Below are positions 1 to 5,264 of a stretch of 5,264 nt of DNA, piece by piece. Position 1 is the first letter of the stretch, and each line of letters starts with the position of its first letter. The notes below the pieces were generated by a model that searched no databases, was not told where the DNA came from, and saw only the letters and a list, made by a program, of their open reading frames with translations. The position numbers were made by a program, and so were the translations under genes. The DNA comes from an uncultured Clostridia bacterium (GTDB lineage: Bacteria > Bacillota > Clostridia > Oscillospirales > Ruminococcaceae): the NCBI GenBank assembly GCA_945910715.1, contig CAMDZU010000115.1, forward strand, positions 1 through 5,264. Reading direction: 5' to 3'.

Positions 1-758
1 CCATTGAAACAAAGGAAGAAAACAGCTTCAAGCTCACAGCCGAGGAGCTTATATCAAAAATTACTCCTAAAACAAAGGCTCTTGTTCTCCCTTACCCAAA
101 TAACCCAACGGGGGCAGTAATGCGCAGAGAGGACCTTGAAAAAATTGCAGGCGTTATCAGGGATACAAACATACTTGTTATTTCGGACGAGATTTATTCC
201 GAGCTTACCTACGGCGATGAAAAGCACGTTTCCATTGCCGAAATTTACGGTATGAAAGAACGTACCATTGTAATAAACGGCTTTTCCAAGGCCTTTTCAA
301 TGACGGGCTGGCGTCTTGGCTATGCGGTTGGGCCTGCGCCCATAATCAAGCAGATACTGAAAATTCACCAGTACGGCATTATGTGCTCTCCTACCACAAG
401 CCAGTATGCGGCTATTACCGCCTTAAAGGACTGCCGCTCAGATGTTGACTATATGGTAAGCGAATACGATATGCGCCGCCGACTTTGCGTAATGGGCTTC
501 AACGACCTTGGACTTCACACCTGTGAACCTGAGGGAGCCTTTTATGTGTTCCCCTGCATAAAGTCCACGGGACTTTCCTCACAGGAATTCTGTCAGCGGC
601 TTATAAACGAAAAAAGAATTGCGGTAGTGCCCGGCGACGCTTTCGGCGCAAGCGGCGAGGGCTATATCCGCATTTCCTATGCATATTCCGTAAATCATCT
701 CAACACCGCCATTTCCCGTATCGGAGAATTTCTCAATGAACTTAAAAACAACGGTTAA
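1..758 (+). CDS. PLP-dependent class I/II aminotransferase (AspC/PatA-like), 5' end missing
   Basis: This enzyme moves an amino group between an amino acid and a 2-oxo acid using pyridoxal phosphate, in the cytoplasm. The reading frame is open from base 3, giving 251 visible residues. Fold type I aminotransferases are usually about 390 residues, so roughly 140 N-terminal residues lie outside the window and the ATG at 120 is internal. Numbering from base 3, the visible landmarks are NNPTG at 33-37 (cofactor and substrate contact), SDEIY at 61-65 (Asp62 should pair with the pyridine nitrogen), SKAFSMTGWRLGY with the Schiff-base Lys96 (codon 288-290), and a C-terminal YIRISY with Arg223, the expected substrate-carboxylate binder. 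The family is clear but the substrate is not. Aspartate, aromatic amino acids or N-acetyl-diaminopimelate (PatA) are all possible. The 3' end carries the ribosome binding site and start of ispE, so the two are probably co-transcribed. Confidence 0.93.
   Translation, partial: IETKEENSFKLTAEELISKITPKTKALVLPYPNNPTGAVMRREDLEKIAGVIRDTNILVISDEIYSELTYGDEKHVSIAEIYGMKERTIVINGFSKAFSMTGWRLGYAVGPAPIIKQILKIHQYGIMCSPTTSQYAAITALKDCRSDVDYMVSEYDMRRRLCVMGFNDLGLHTCEPEGAFYVFPCIKSTGLSSQEFCQRLINEKRIAVVPGDAFGASGEGYIRISYAYSVNHLNTAISRIGEFLNELKNNG
723..726 (+). promoter_or_regulatory. Ribosome binding site of ispE, inside the aminotransferase gene
   Basis: GGAG ends 9 bases before the ATG at 736 and lies within the coding part of the upstream aminotransferase. 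It supports the 736 start and the 23-base overlap between the genes. Ribosomes finishing the aminotransferase could help initiate ispE, which is an inference from the geometry. Confidence 0.6.
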
Positions 759-1590
759 GGCTTATGCAAAGCTGAATCTGTTTCTGGACATTACGGGACG
801 TTATCCCAACGGCTATCACGAGCTTTGCACTGTTATGCAGCAGATTGACCTGCACGATGATGTTGAAATTGCCGTCACGGACGGAAAGGGAATAACAATT
901 TCCTGCGACAATCCACTTGTTCCCTGCGACGAAAGGAACATTGCCTATAAAGCCGCAAAAGCTTTTCTGGAGCGGATTGGCAGGGATTTTGCGGTGGAAA
1001 TGGCTATAAAAAAGCGTATTCCCCTTGAGGGAGGAATGGGCGGCTCAAGCACCGACGGAGCGGCTGTTTTAACCGGGCTTAACAGGCTTTTCGACAATAC
1101 CTTGTCAGCCCAACAGCTTTACGAAACAGGAAACAGGCTCGGAGCGGATATTCCTTTCTGTATTCACGGCGGAACCGCTCTCTGCAAGGGTACGGGAAAC
1201 ATTTTCACCGAGGTGAAGCCTCTCCCCCAATGCACCTTTGCAATAATCCAGCCCGACTTCACAAACAACACGGGAATTGCCTATATGACCTACGACAAAG
1301 CCCCCGTACCGCCAAACAGCGACATTGACAGAATGCTGGAGGGGCTTGAAAACGAAGACGTAAAAGCGGTTTCCAAAGCCTGCTATAATGTTTTTGAACA
1401 GCTTTACGGCGACAGAAGAATCGAGGCAATCCGCACAGAATTGCTTGCTCTCGGGGCAACGGGAGCTTCAATGACAGGCAGCGGCAGCGTGGTGTTCGGA
1501 ATCTTCGAAAATGAGAAAAAAGCGGAAAATGCTCTTAAATTTCTCAATTATCCTTTCGGAATTATTGCAAAACCTATAAATAACCCTTGA
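736..1590 (+). CDS. ispE: 4-diphosphocytidyl-2-C-methyl-D-erythritol kinase
   Basis: IspE phosphorylates the 2-hydroxyl of 4-diphosphocytidyl-2-C-methylerythritol with ATP, the fourth step of the MEP route to isopentenyl diphosphate. It is a cytoplasmic GHMP-family kinase. The 284 residues match the usual length of 280-310. YAKLNLFLDITGR at 10-22 holds the expected catalytic Lys12, followed by the family signature NGYHELCTVMQ at 25-35. The glycine-rich ATP loop is PLEGGMGGSSTDGAA at 96-110. LGADIPF at 135-141 carries the expected catalytic Asp138. The C-terminal GHMP motif is MTGSGSVVF at 246-254. The loop differs slightly from the common GLGGGSSDAA form. The start at 736 is supported by an upstream GGAG and by the N-terminal signature sitting only ten residues in. 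The gene overlaps the aminotransferase by 23 bases, and no terminator is visible after it. Its stop codon falls inside the -35 box of the next promoter. Confidence 0.97.
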   Translation: MNLKTTVKAYAKLNLFLDITGRYPNGYHELCTVMQQIDLHDDVEIAVTDGKGITISCDNPLVPCDERNIAYKAAKAFLERIGRDFAVEMAIKKRIPLEGGMGGSSTDGAAVLTGLNRLFDNTLSAQQLYETGNRLGADIPFCIHGGTALCKGTGNIFTEVKPLPQCTFAIIQPDFTNNTGIAYMTYDKAPVPPNSDIDRMLEGLENEDVKAVSKACYNVFEQLYGDRRIEAIRTELLALGATGASMTGSGSVVFGIFENEKKAENALKFLNYPFGIIAKPINNP

Positions 1591-1615
1591 AATGTTGCTC
1601 CGAATGTAGTATAAT
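1587..1615 (+). promoter_or_regulatory. Sigma-A type promoter for the yloU-fakA unit
   Basis: TTGAAA at 1587-1592 (5 of 6 to the -35 consensus) and TATAAT at 1610-1615 (6 of 6) are separated by exactly 17 bases. Transcription would be expected to start near 1622, giving a leader of about 27 bases before the ATG at 1649. The TGA stop of ispE (1588-1590) lies within the -35 box. There is no TG extension directly upstream of the -10. The match and spacing are seen in the sequence; activity is inferred. Confidence 0.85.
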
Positions 1616-1633
1616 AAATTGATATGTAACGAG

Positions 1634-1639
1634 AAAGGA
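1634..1639 (+). promoter_or_regulatory. Ribosome binding site deciding the yloU start
   Basis: AAAGGA ends 9 bases before the ATG at 1649. Two other in-frame starts are less likely. TTG 1619 lies upstream of the predicted transcription start, and ATG 1640 touches the Shine-Dalgarno sequence directly. Confidence 0.7.
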
Positions 1640-1648
1640 ATGATTTTT

Positions 1649-2008
1649 ATGGTAGAAATTCAGAATCATCTTGGCAAAATCAATATTTCCAAGCAGTTTT
1701 TTGCCGCTCTTATCGGCGGAACAGTCACAAACTGTTTCGGCGTGGTTGATATGAATGTGGGCAACACAAAGCAGACTTTTCTTGAATCAATTCCCTTTAT
1801 CCCTAAAAAGAACTATATCGACAAGGGCGTTACAGTCAGCTATCAGCACAACAAGCTTATTATTGACCTGCACATAACCGTTATGTACGGAATAAACGTT
1901 GCGTCCGTGGTTAAAAGTATCCAGCACAAAGTAAGATACGTTGTGGAGGACGAAACGGATATACCCGTTGAAAAGGTCAATGTTTATATTGACGCAATTA
2001 AGTCTTGA
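1649..2008 (+). CDS. Asp23/Gls24 family envelope stress response protein, YloU type
   Basis: This is a small cytoplasmic protein of the Asp23/Gls24 (DUF322) family. Staphylococcal Asp23 is tied to cell-envelope and alkaline stress, but the precise role of the YloU branch is unsettled. From the ATG at 1649 it has 119 residues, close to the roughly 120 of Bacillus subtilis YloU. Family hallmarks are LGKINISKQFFAALIGG at 8-24, CFGVVDMN at 29-36, DKGVTVSY at 58-65, the strand LIIDLHITVMYG at 70-81, then a helix and VRYVVEDETDIPVEKVNVYI at 95-114. No signal peptide or membrane segment is evident. It has its own strong promoter. It is followed by fakA after 30 bases with no terminator, so the pair is almost certainly one unit, as in other Firmicutes. 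A shared function with FakA is suggested by this linkage but is not shown by the sequence. Confidence 0.92.
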   Translation: MVEIQNHLGKINISKQFFAALIGGTVTNCFGVVDMNVGNTKQTFLESIPFIPKKNYIDKGVTVSYQHNKLIIDLHITVMYGINVASVVKSIQHKVRYVVEDETDIPVEKVNVYIDAIKS

Positions 2009-2023
2009 AAATCACTGTAATAT

Positions 2024-2031
2024 AAAGGGAG
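2024..2031 (+). promoter_or_regulatory. Ribosome binding site supporting a TTG start for fakA
   Basis: AAAGGGAG ends 7 bases before the TTG at 2039. The nearby GTG at 2031 is followed at once by TAG, and the next in-frame ATG (2057) would remove six residues and sit too far from this site. TTG 2039 is therefore the best start. Confidence 0.75.
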
Positions 2032-2038
2032 TGTAGAT

Positions 2039-3682
2039 TTGAATATTAGCGGCAAGATGCTCCGTGACGCTGTAATTTCGGGAGCAAACAACATTGTAAA
2101 CAACAGAAATATGGTTGACGAGCTGAACGTTTTCCCTGTCCCTGACGGCGATACGGGCACAAATATGTCAATGACAATCAAGAACGCTCTGCCTGAGCTG
2201 AAGCTTATGTCCGATGCTGTTACCGTAGGCGCTGTTGCGGACGCAACCGCTTCCGCAATGCTGAGAGGCGCAAGAGGCAATTCAGGAGTTATCCTATCTC
2301 TGCTTTTCAGAGGACTTTCAAAGGGACTTTCGGGAAAAACCACGGCTACTCCGAAAGAATTCTGCAAGGCTCTCGCTCTTGGCGTTGACGCCGCTTACAA
2401 ATCGGTTATGAAACCTACCGAGGGCACAATACTTACCGTTGCAAGAGAAACCTCCGAAGCGGTAAACGCCCTTGCGGAAACAACGGACGACCTTTCCGAA
2501 ATCTTCGCAGAGCTTACAAGAAAAGCAAAGGAATCCCTTGACAACACCCCAAAACTGCTGCCTGTACTTGAAAAGGCAGGAGTTGTGGACGCAGGCGGAA
2601 TGGGCTTCCTTGTAATTATGCAGGGCATGGAAAAGGTAATGTCAGGCGGAGAGGGAGTAAAAACCGCCGAGGAAGAAACCGCAAAGCTGCCTGTTATTAC
2701 CAATGCGGCAGGCTCTGTTGAAGCAGATATTGAGTTCACCTACTGCACAGAATACCTTGTTGTGAAAAAAGAGGGCGCAAAGGACCCCAAGCTTCTGCGC
2801 GCTTTCCTTGAAACAATAGGCGACTGCGTTGTAGTGGTTGACGACGATGAGATAATCAAGGTACACGTTCATACGGAGCACCCCGGAAAAGCTCTTGAAG
2901 AGGGTCTGCTTTTCGGCTCGCTCATCAATATGAAAATAGAAAATATGAAGGAACAGCACAAGGGACAGGTTCAGAAGGTTGAGCTTGAAAAGAAGCAGAA
3001 GCTTGCTCCCGTTAAGCCTGAAAAGAAGTACGGCTTTGTGTCCGTTGTTTCGGGAGCGGGTCTTGAAGCCCTGTTTACCGACCTTGGAGTTGACAGCATT
3101 GTAAGAGGCGGTCAGACCTCCAACCCCTCAACAGAGGATATTCTTGAGGCAATACTGGCTACTCCGGCTCACAACGTGTTTGTTCTTCCCAACAACAAGA
3201 ACATCATTATGGCGGCTGAACAGGCGGTAAAATTAGCCGACAGAAACGTTATCGTCCTCCAGTCAAGAACAATCCCACAGGGAATTACCGCAATGCTTTC
3301 CTTTGACCCCAACGCAGAGGTTAACGAAAACAGCATTGCAATGACCGAGGCTCTTGACAGAGTAGGAACAGGCTCCGTTACCTTTGCAGTCCGTGACAGC
3401 GATTTCGAGGGCAGAAGCATCAAGCAGGGCGACATAATGGCTATGGAAAACGGCAAGCTTGCCTTTGTTGAAAAGGACGTTCAGAAAGCCCTTTACAAGG
3501 TAACAAAGAAGCTTATCAAGAGCGATACCTCATATATAACCATTATTTACGGCGCTGATGTTTCGGACGAATCGGCACAGCAGGCTTATGAGTTCATCAG
3601 AGGAAAAATAAACGATGATATTGAAATAAACCTTGTAAACGGCGGTCAGCCTGTTTATTACTATTTCGTATCGGTTGAATAA
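2039..3682 (+). CDS. fakA: Fatty acid kinase catalytic subunit FakA (YloV/DAK2 domain protein)
   Basis: FakA transfers phosphate from ATP to a fatty acid held by a FakB carrier, making acyl-phosphate for phospholipid synthesis, in the cytoplasm. The 547 residues agree with about 550 for the family. Residues 1 to about 200 form a DhaL/DAK2 nucleotide domain with NVFPVPDGDTGTNM at 30-43, where Asp36 and Asp38 are the expected magnesium ligands. RGARGNSGVI at 76-85 and DAGGMGFLV at 184-192 follow. The middle domain, about 225-305, has YCTEYLV (Cys236) and KVHVHTEHPG (His276, His278), residues like those at the metal site reported for staphylococcal FakA. A charged linker at about 305-329 leads to the C-terminal domain, with GGQTSNPSTEDIL at 357-369 and VLPNNKNI at 382-389. 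The gene starts at TTG. Twelve of its 15 arginines use AGA, unlike the flanking genes. No fakB is in the window. Confidence 0.95.
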   Translation: MNISGKMLRDAVISGANNIVNNRNMVDELNVFPVPDGDTGTNMSMTIKNALPELKLMSDAVTVGAVADATASAMLRGARGNSGVILSLLFRGLSKGLSGKTTATPKEFCKALALGVDAAYKSVMKPTEGTILTVARETSEAVNALAETTDDLSEIFAELTRKAKESLDNTPKLLPVLEKAGVVDAGGMGFLVIMQGMEKVMSGGEGVKTAEEETAKLPVITNAAGSVEADIEFTYCTEYLVVKKEGAKDPKLLRAFLETIGDCVVVVDDDEIIKVHVHTEHPGKALEEGLLFGSLINMKIENMKEQHKGQVQKVELEKKQKLAPVKPEKKYGFVSVVSGAGLEALFTDLGVDSIVRGGQTSNPSTEDILEAILATPAHNVFVLPNNKNIIMAAEQAVKLADRNVIVLQSRTIPQGITAMLSFDPNAEVNENSIAMTEALDRVGTGSVTFAVRDSDFEGRSIKQGDIMAMENGKLAFVEKDVQKALYKVTKKLIKSDTSYITIIYGADVSDESAQQAYEFIRGKINDDIEINLVNGGQPVYYYFVSVE

Positions 3683-3759
3683 TATTTCGGGCGGTTTAGG
3701 ACCGCCTGATTTTGTAATAAGAAATATGTCATTAAAGAACACTCCATTAACCGAAATAT
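3682..3759. repeat. Nine-base inverted repeat bracketing the recG start
   Basis: ATATTTCGG at 3682-3690 is exactly complementary to CCGAAATAT at 3751-3759. The left arm overlaps the 5' foot of the hairpin at 3687-3709, and the right arm lies inside codons 9-12 of recG. In RNA the two pairings would exclude each other. A match of this length could be chance. Confidence 0.35.
3687..3713 (+). terminator. Probable intrinsic terminator or attenuator between fakA and recG
   Basis: Bases 3687-3695 pair with 3701-3709 to give a 9-bp stem that contains one G-T wobble and has a GC-rich six-pair core (GGCGGT/ACCGCC). The loop is TTAGG. It is followed by TTTT (3710-3713) and then GT. The stem begins four bases after the fakA stop. 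The T run is short, so termination may be partial and recG could receive read-through transcripts. Confidence 0.65.
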
Positions 3760-5264
3760 CGGGAATAGGCGAAAAAAGGGCTGCCCTTTACAGAAAGCTT
3801 GGCATAAACAATGTGTGGGATCTGCTCACCTTTTATCCGAGAGATTATGTGGATTTCAACTCGCCTATACCCATAGGTCAGCTTGAAAACGGGGAAAATG
3901 CGGTTTTTCACGGCTTTGTGAGCAAAAAGCTGCACCCTTATATCAGCCCCAGATACTCAATTTTCAAGTGCATTGTCAGCGACGAAAGCGGCGATATCCT
4001 CTGCACCTTTTTCAACAGCAAATTCAGCTTCGACAAGCTTATTGAGGGCGAGGAGTACATTTTTTACGGCAAGATAACAGGAGATTTTCTCCGCAAGGAA
4101 ACCTCCTCTCCCCTTTTCATAAGCGCAAAGGACGAAAACAGGCTTACTCCAAAATACCACCTTACCGGCGGACTTACAAGGAATATGGTGGCGGCAAATC
4201 TGCACAGCGCCTTGAAAATGTACAATGAGCCCGATTTGCTGGGAGAAAAAATCTGCAATGAATACGACCTTGCAGATAAAAAAACGGCGCTGAATATGAT
4301 TCATTTCCCCCGTGACATTGAGCAGTACAATACCGCAAAGCGACGGCTTGCCTTTGAGGAAATGCTGGTGCTGCAGCTTGGGCTGAGCCTGCTGAAAAAC
4401 AGAAACCGCAGCCTTACGGGTGCGTCTATGAAGCAATGCGGCATAGAGGAGTTTTACCGCTCCCTGCCCTTTGCACCCACAAACGCACAGAAACGCTCGG
4501 TAAAGGAATGTATTGCCGATATGTGCGGCGAAACGCCTATGAACAGACTGCTTCAGGGGGACGTTGGCAGCGGCAAAACCCTTGTAGCTGCGGCGGTCTG
4601 CTTTTTCGCCCACAAAAACGGCTTTCAGTCAACCCTTATGGCGCCGACGGAAATACTTGCACAGCAGCATTACGAAACACTTTCAGCCTTTTTAAAACCT
4701 CTCGGGGTGAATATAATCCTGCTTACAGGCTCACTTACTCCCAAGGAGAAAAAAGAGGCGAAAGCCGCAATTTCAGACGGAACAGCCCACATTATTGTCG
4801 GAACGCAGGCGCTTATCCAGAAGGGCGTTGAGTTCCACAGACTGGGGCTTGTGGTAACGGACGAGCAGCACCGCTTCGGCGTTGGACAGCGTTCTACCCT
4901 TGCGGAAAAGGGCGAAAACCCCCACGTTCTTGTTATGTCCGCAACGCCTATCCCGAGAACCCTTGCTCTGATTATTTACGGCGACCTTGATATATCTGTA
5001 CTTGACGAAATGCCAAAGGGCAGAATACCCGTAAAAACCTACGGTGTTGACACGAGTTACCGCCCACGGCTTTACAAATTCATCAGAAAATACGTTGAAA
5101 AGGGCTTTCAGGCTTACATCGTCTGCCCTGCCATTGAGGAAAGCGAAAACGAAAAAGCAAGTGCCGTGGCTTATTATAATGAGCTTTGCCGTGATTGGTT
5201 CAGCGATATTTCGGTAGGGCTGCTCCACGGAAAAATGAAGCAGGCGGAAAAAGACGAGGTGATG
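3726..5264 (+). CDS. recG: ATP-dependent DNA helicase RecG, 3' end missing
   Basis: RecG is a superfamily 2 helicase that remodels stalled forks and branches Holliday junctions during DNA repair. The frame runs open from ATG 3726 to the window edge, 513 codons of about 680, so the last part of the helicase domain and the C-terminus are missing. The N-terminal part has ISGIGEKRAALYRKLGI at 11-27 and LLTFYPRDYVDF at 33-44. An OB-fold wedge lies at about 58-120. RLAFEEMLVLQLGL at 207-220 and a Q-motif region with Gln255 precede the helicase core. Walker A is GDVGSGKT at 278-285 (Lys284), motif II is DEQHRFGV at 379-386, and motif III is MSATPIPRTLAL at 404-415. DLDISVLDEMPKGR and LHGKMKQAEKDEVM, both typical of RecG, follow near the end. 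No strong ribosome binding site precedes the ATG, only an A-rich AATAAGAAAT. The gene lies 43 bases after fakA, behind a likely terminator, and no clear promoter was found. Confidence 0.96.
   Translation, partial: MSLKNTPLTEISGIGEKRAALYRKLGINNVWDLLTFYPRDYVDFNSPIPIGQLENGENAVFHGFVSKKLHPYISPRYSIFKCIVSDESGDILCTFFNSKFSFDKLIEGEEYIFYGKITGDFLRKETSSPLFISAKDENRLTPKYHLTGGLTRNMVAANLHSALKMYNEPDLLGEKICNEYDLADKKTALNMIHFPRDIEQYNTAKRRLAFEEMLVLQLGLSLLKNRNRSLTGASMKQCGIEEFYRSLPFAPTNAQKRSVKECIADMCGETPMNRLLQGDVGSGKTLVAAAVCFFAHKNGFQSTLMAPTEILAQQHYETLSAFLKPLGVNIILLTGSLTPKEKKEAKAAISDGTAHIIVGTQALIQKGVEFHRLGLVVTDEQHRFGVGQRSTLAEKGENPHVLVMSATPIPRTLALIIYGDLDISVLDEMPKGRIPVKTYGVDTSYRPRLYKFIRKYVEKGFQAYIVCPAIEESENEKASAVAYYNELCRDWFSDISVGLLHGKMKQAEKDEVM

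Noticed and set aside
120..122. ATG 120 as the start of a short aminotransferase
   Set aside because: The frame continues upstream to base 3 and encodes the conserved NNPTG motif. The gene is simply cut by the window edge.
1619..1648. N-terminal extension of the Asp23-family gene from TTG 1619
   Set aside because: It lies upstream of the transcription start predicted from the 1587-1615 promoter, it has no ribosome binding site, and the extra ten residues do not resemble the family. ATG 1649 has a proper site.
2005..2038. Possible promoter in the yloU-fakA gap (TTGAAA at 2005 and TAATAT at 2018)
   Set aside because: The two boxes are only 7 bases apart and no other -35 fits the TAATAT. Co-transcription from the 1587-1615 promoter explains fakA better.
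1984..2959. Three - strand open frames opposite yloU and fakA
   Set aside because: They are serine- and alanine-rich translations antisense to the well-conserved FakA sequence, the expected result of its codon usage and not genes.
3621..3725. Possible promoter for recG, with TTGAAA at 3621 or TTGAAT at 3675
   Set aside because: Neither has a credible -10 hexamer 16-18 bases downstream.
3957..4613. 218-codon open frame on the - strand opposite recG
   Set aside because: It lies wholly antisense to clear RecG coding sequence, shows no recognisable domain, and is typical of shadow frames.
4436..4831. 131-codon + strand open frame inside recG
   Set aside because: It overlaps the RecG helicase core, including Walker A, in another frame. 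Its translation is low-complexity and basic with no family features.
4773..5228. 151-codon - strand open frame opposite the end of recG
   Set aside because: It is antisense to conserved RecG motifs and has no recognisable protein signature.
1..5264. A new defence, mobile or RNA-based system
   Set aside because: The window is almost fully accounted for by five recognised housekeeping genes. The three gaps are 58, 30 and 43 bases and hold only a promoter, ribosome binding sites and a hairpin.

Overview
The window is an ordinary stretch of chromosome from a low-to-moderate GC Gram-positive bacterium. It is most likely a member of Clostridia, and possibly Ruminococcus or another Oscillospiraceae, although the taxon is inferred only from protein style and gene order. 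All five genes lie on the + strand, packed tightly with very little non-coding DNA. The order Asp23/YloU - YloV/FakA - RecG is a well-known Firmicutes arrangement. Shine-Dalgarno sequences, a TTG start and a sigma-A type promoter also fit that phylum.

Layout: (1) 1-758, the 3' two thirds of a PLP-dependent class I aminotransferase, cut by the window's left edge. (2) 736-1590, ispE, a kinase of the MEP isoprenoid pathway, whose start overlaps the aminotransferase end by 23 bases. (3) A near-consensus promoter at 1587-1615, whose -35 box includes the ispE stop codon. (4) 1649-2008, an Asp23/Gls24 family protein (YloU type). (5) 2039-3682, a complete FakA/YloV type fatty acid kinase subunit that starts at TTG. 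(6) 3687-3713, a GC-rich hairpin followed by T residues, a probable intrinsic terminator or attenuator. (7) 3726-5264, the first 513 codons of recG, cut by the right edge.

The genes probably form two or three transcription units. Aminotransferase-ispE is translationally coupled and comes from a promoter outside the window. yloU-fakA is driven by the promoter at 1587-1615. recG is reached by read-through of the hairpin, or by a promoter that could not be recognised. Functionally the window mixes amino-acid transamination, isoprenoid precursor synthesis, incorporation of exogenous fatty acids (FakA, which works with a FakB carrier not seen here) and branched-DNA repair by RecG.

No mobile element, CRISPR array, tRNA, rRNA, riboswitch or defence-like cassette was seen, and there is no evidence of an undescribed system. 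The points most worth a second look are regulatory: the promoter embedded in the ispE stop codon, the hairpin and a competing inverted repeat before recG, and the marked AGA arginine-codon preference of fakA compared with its neighbours.
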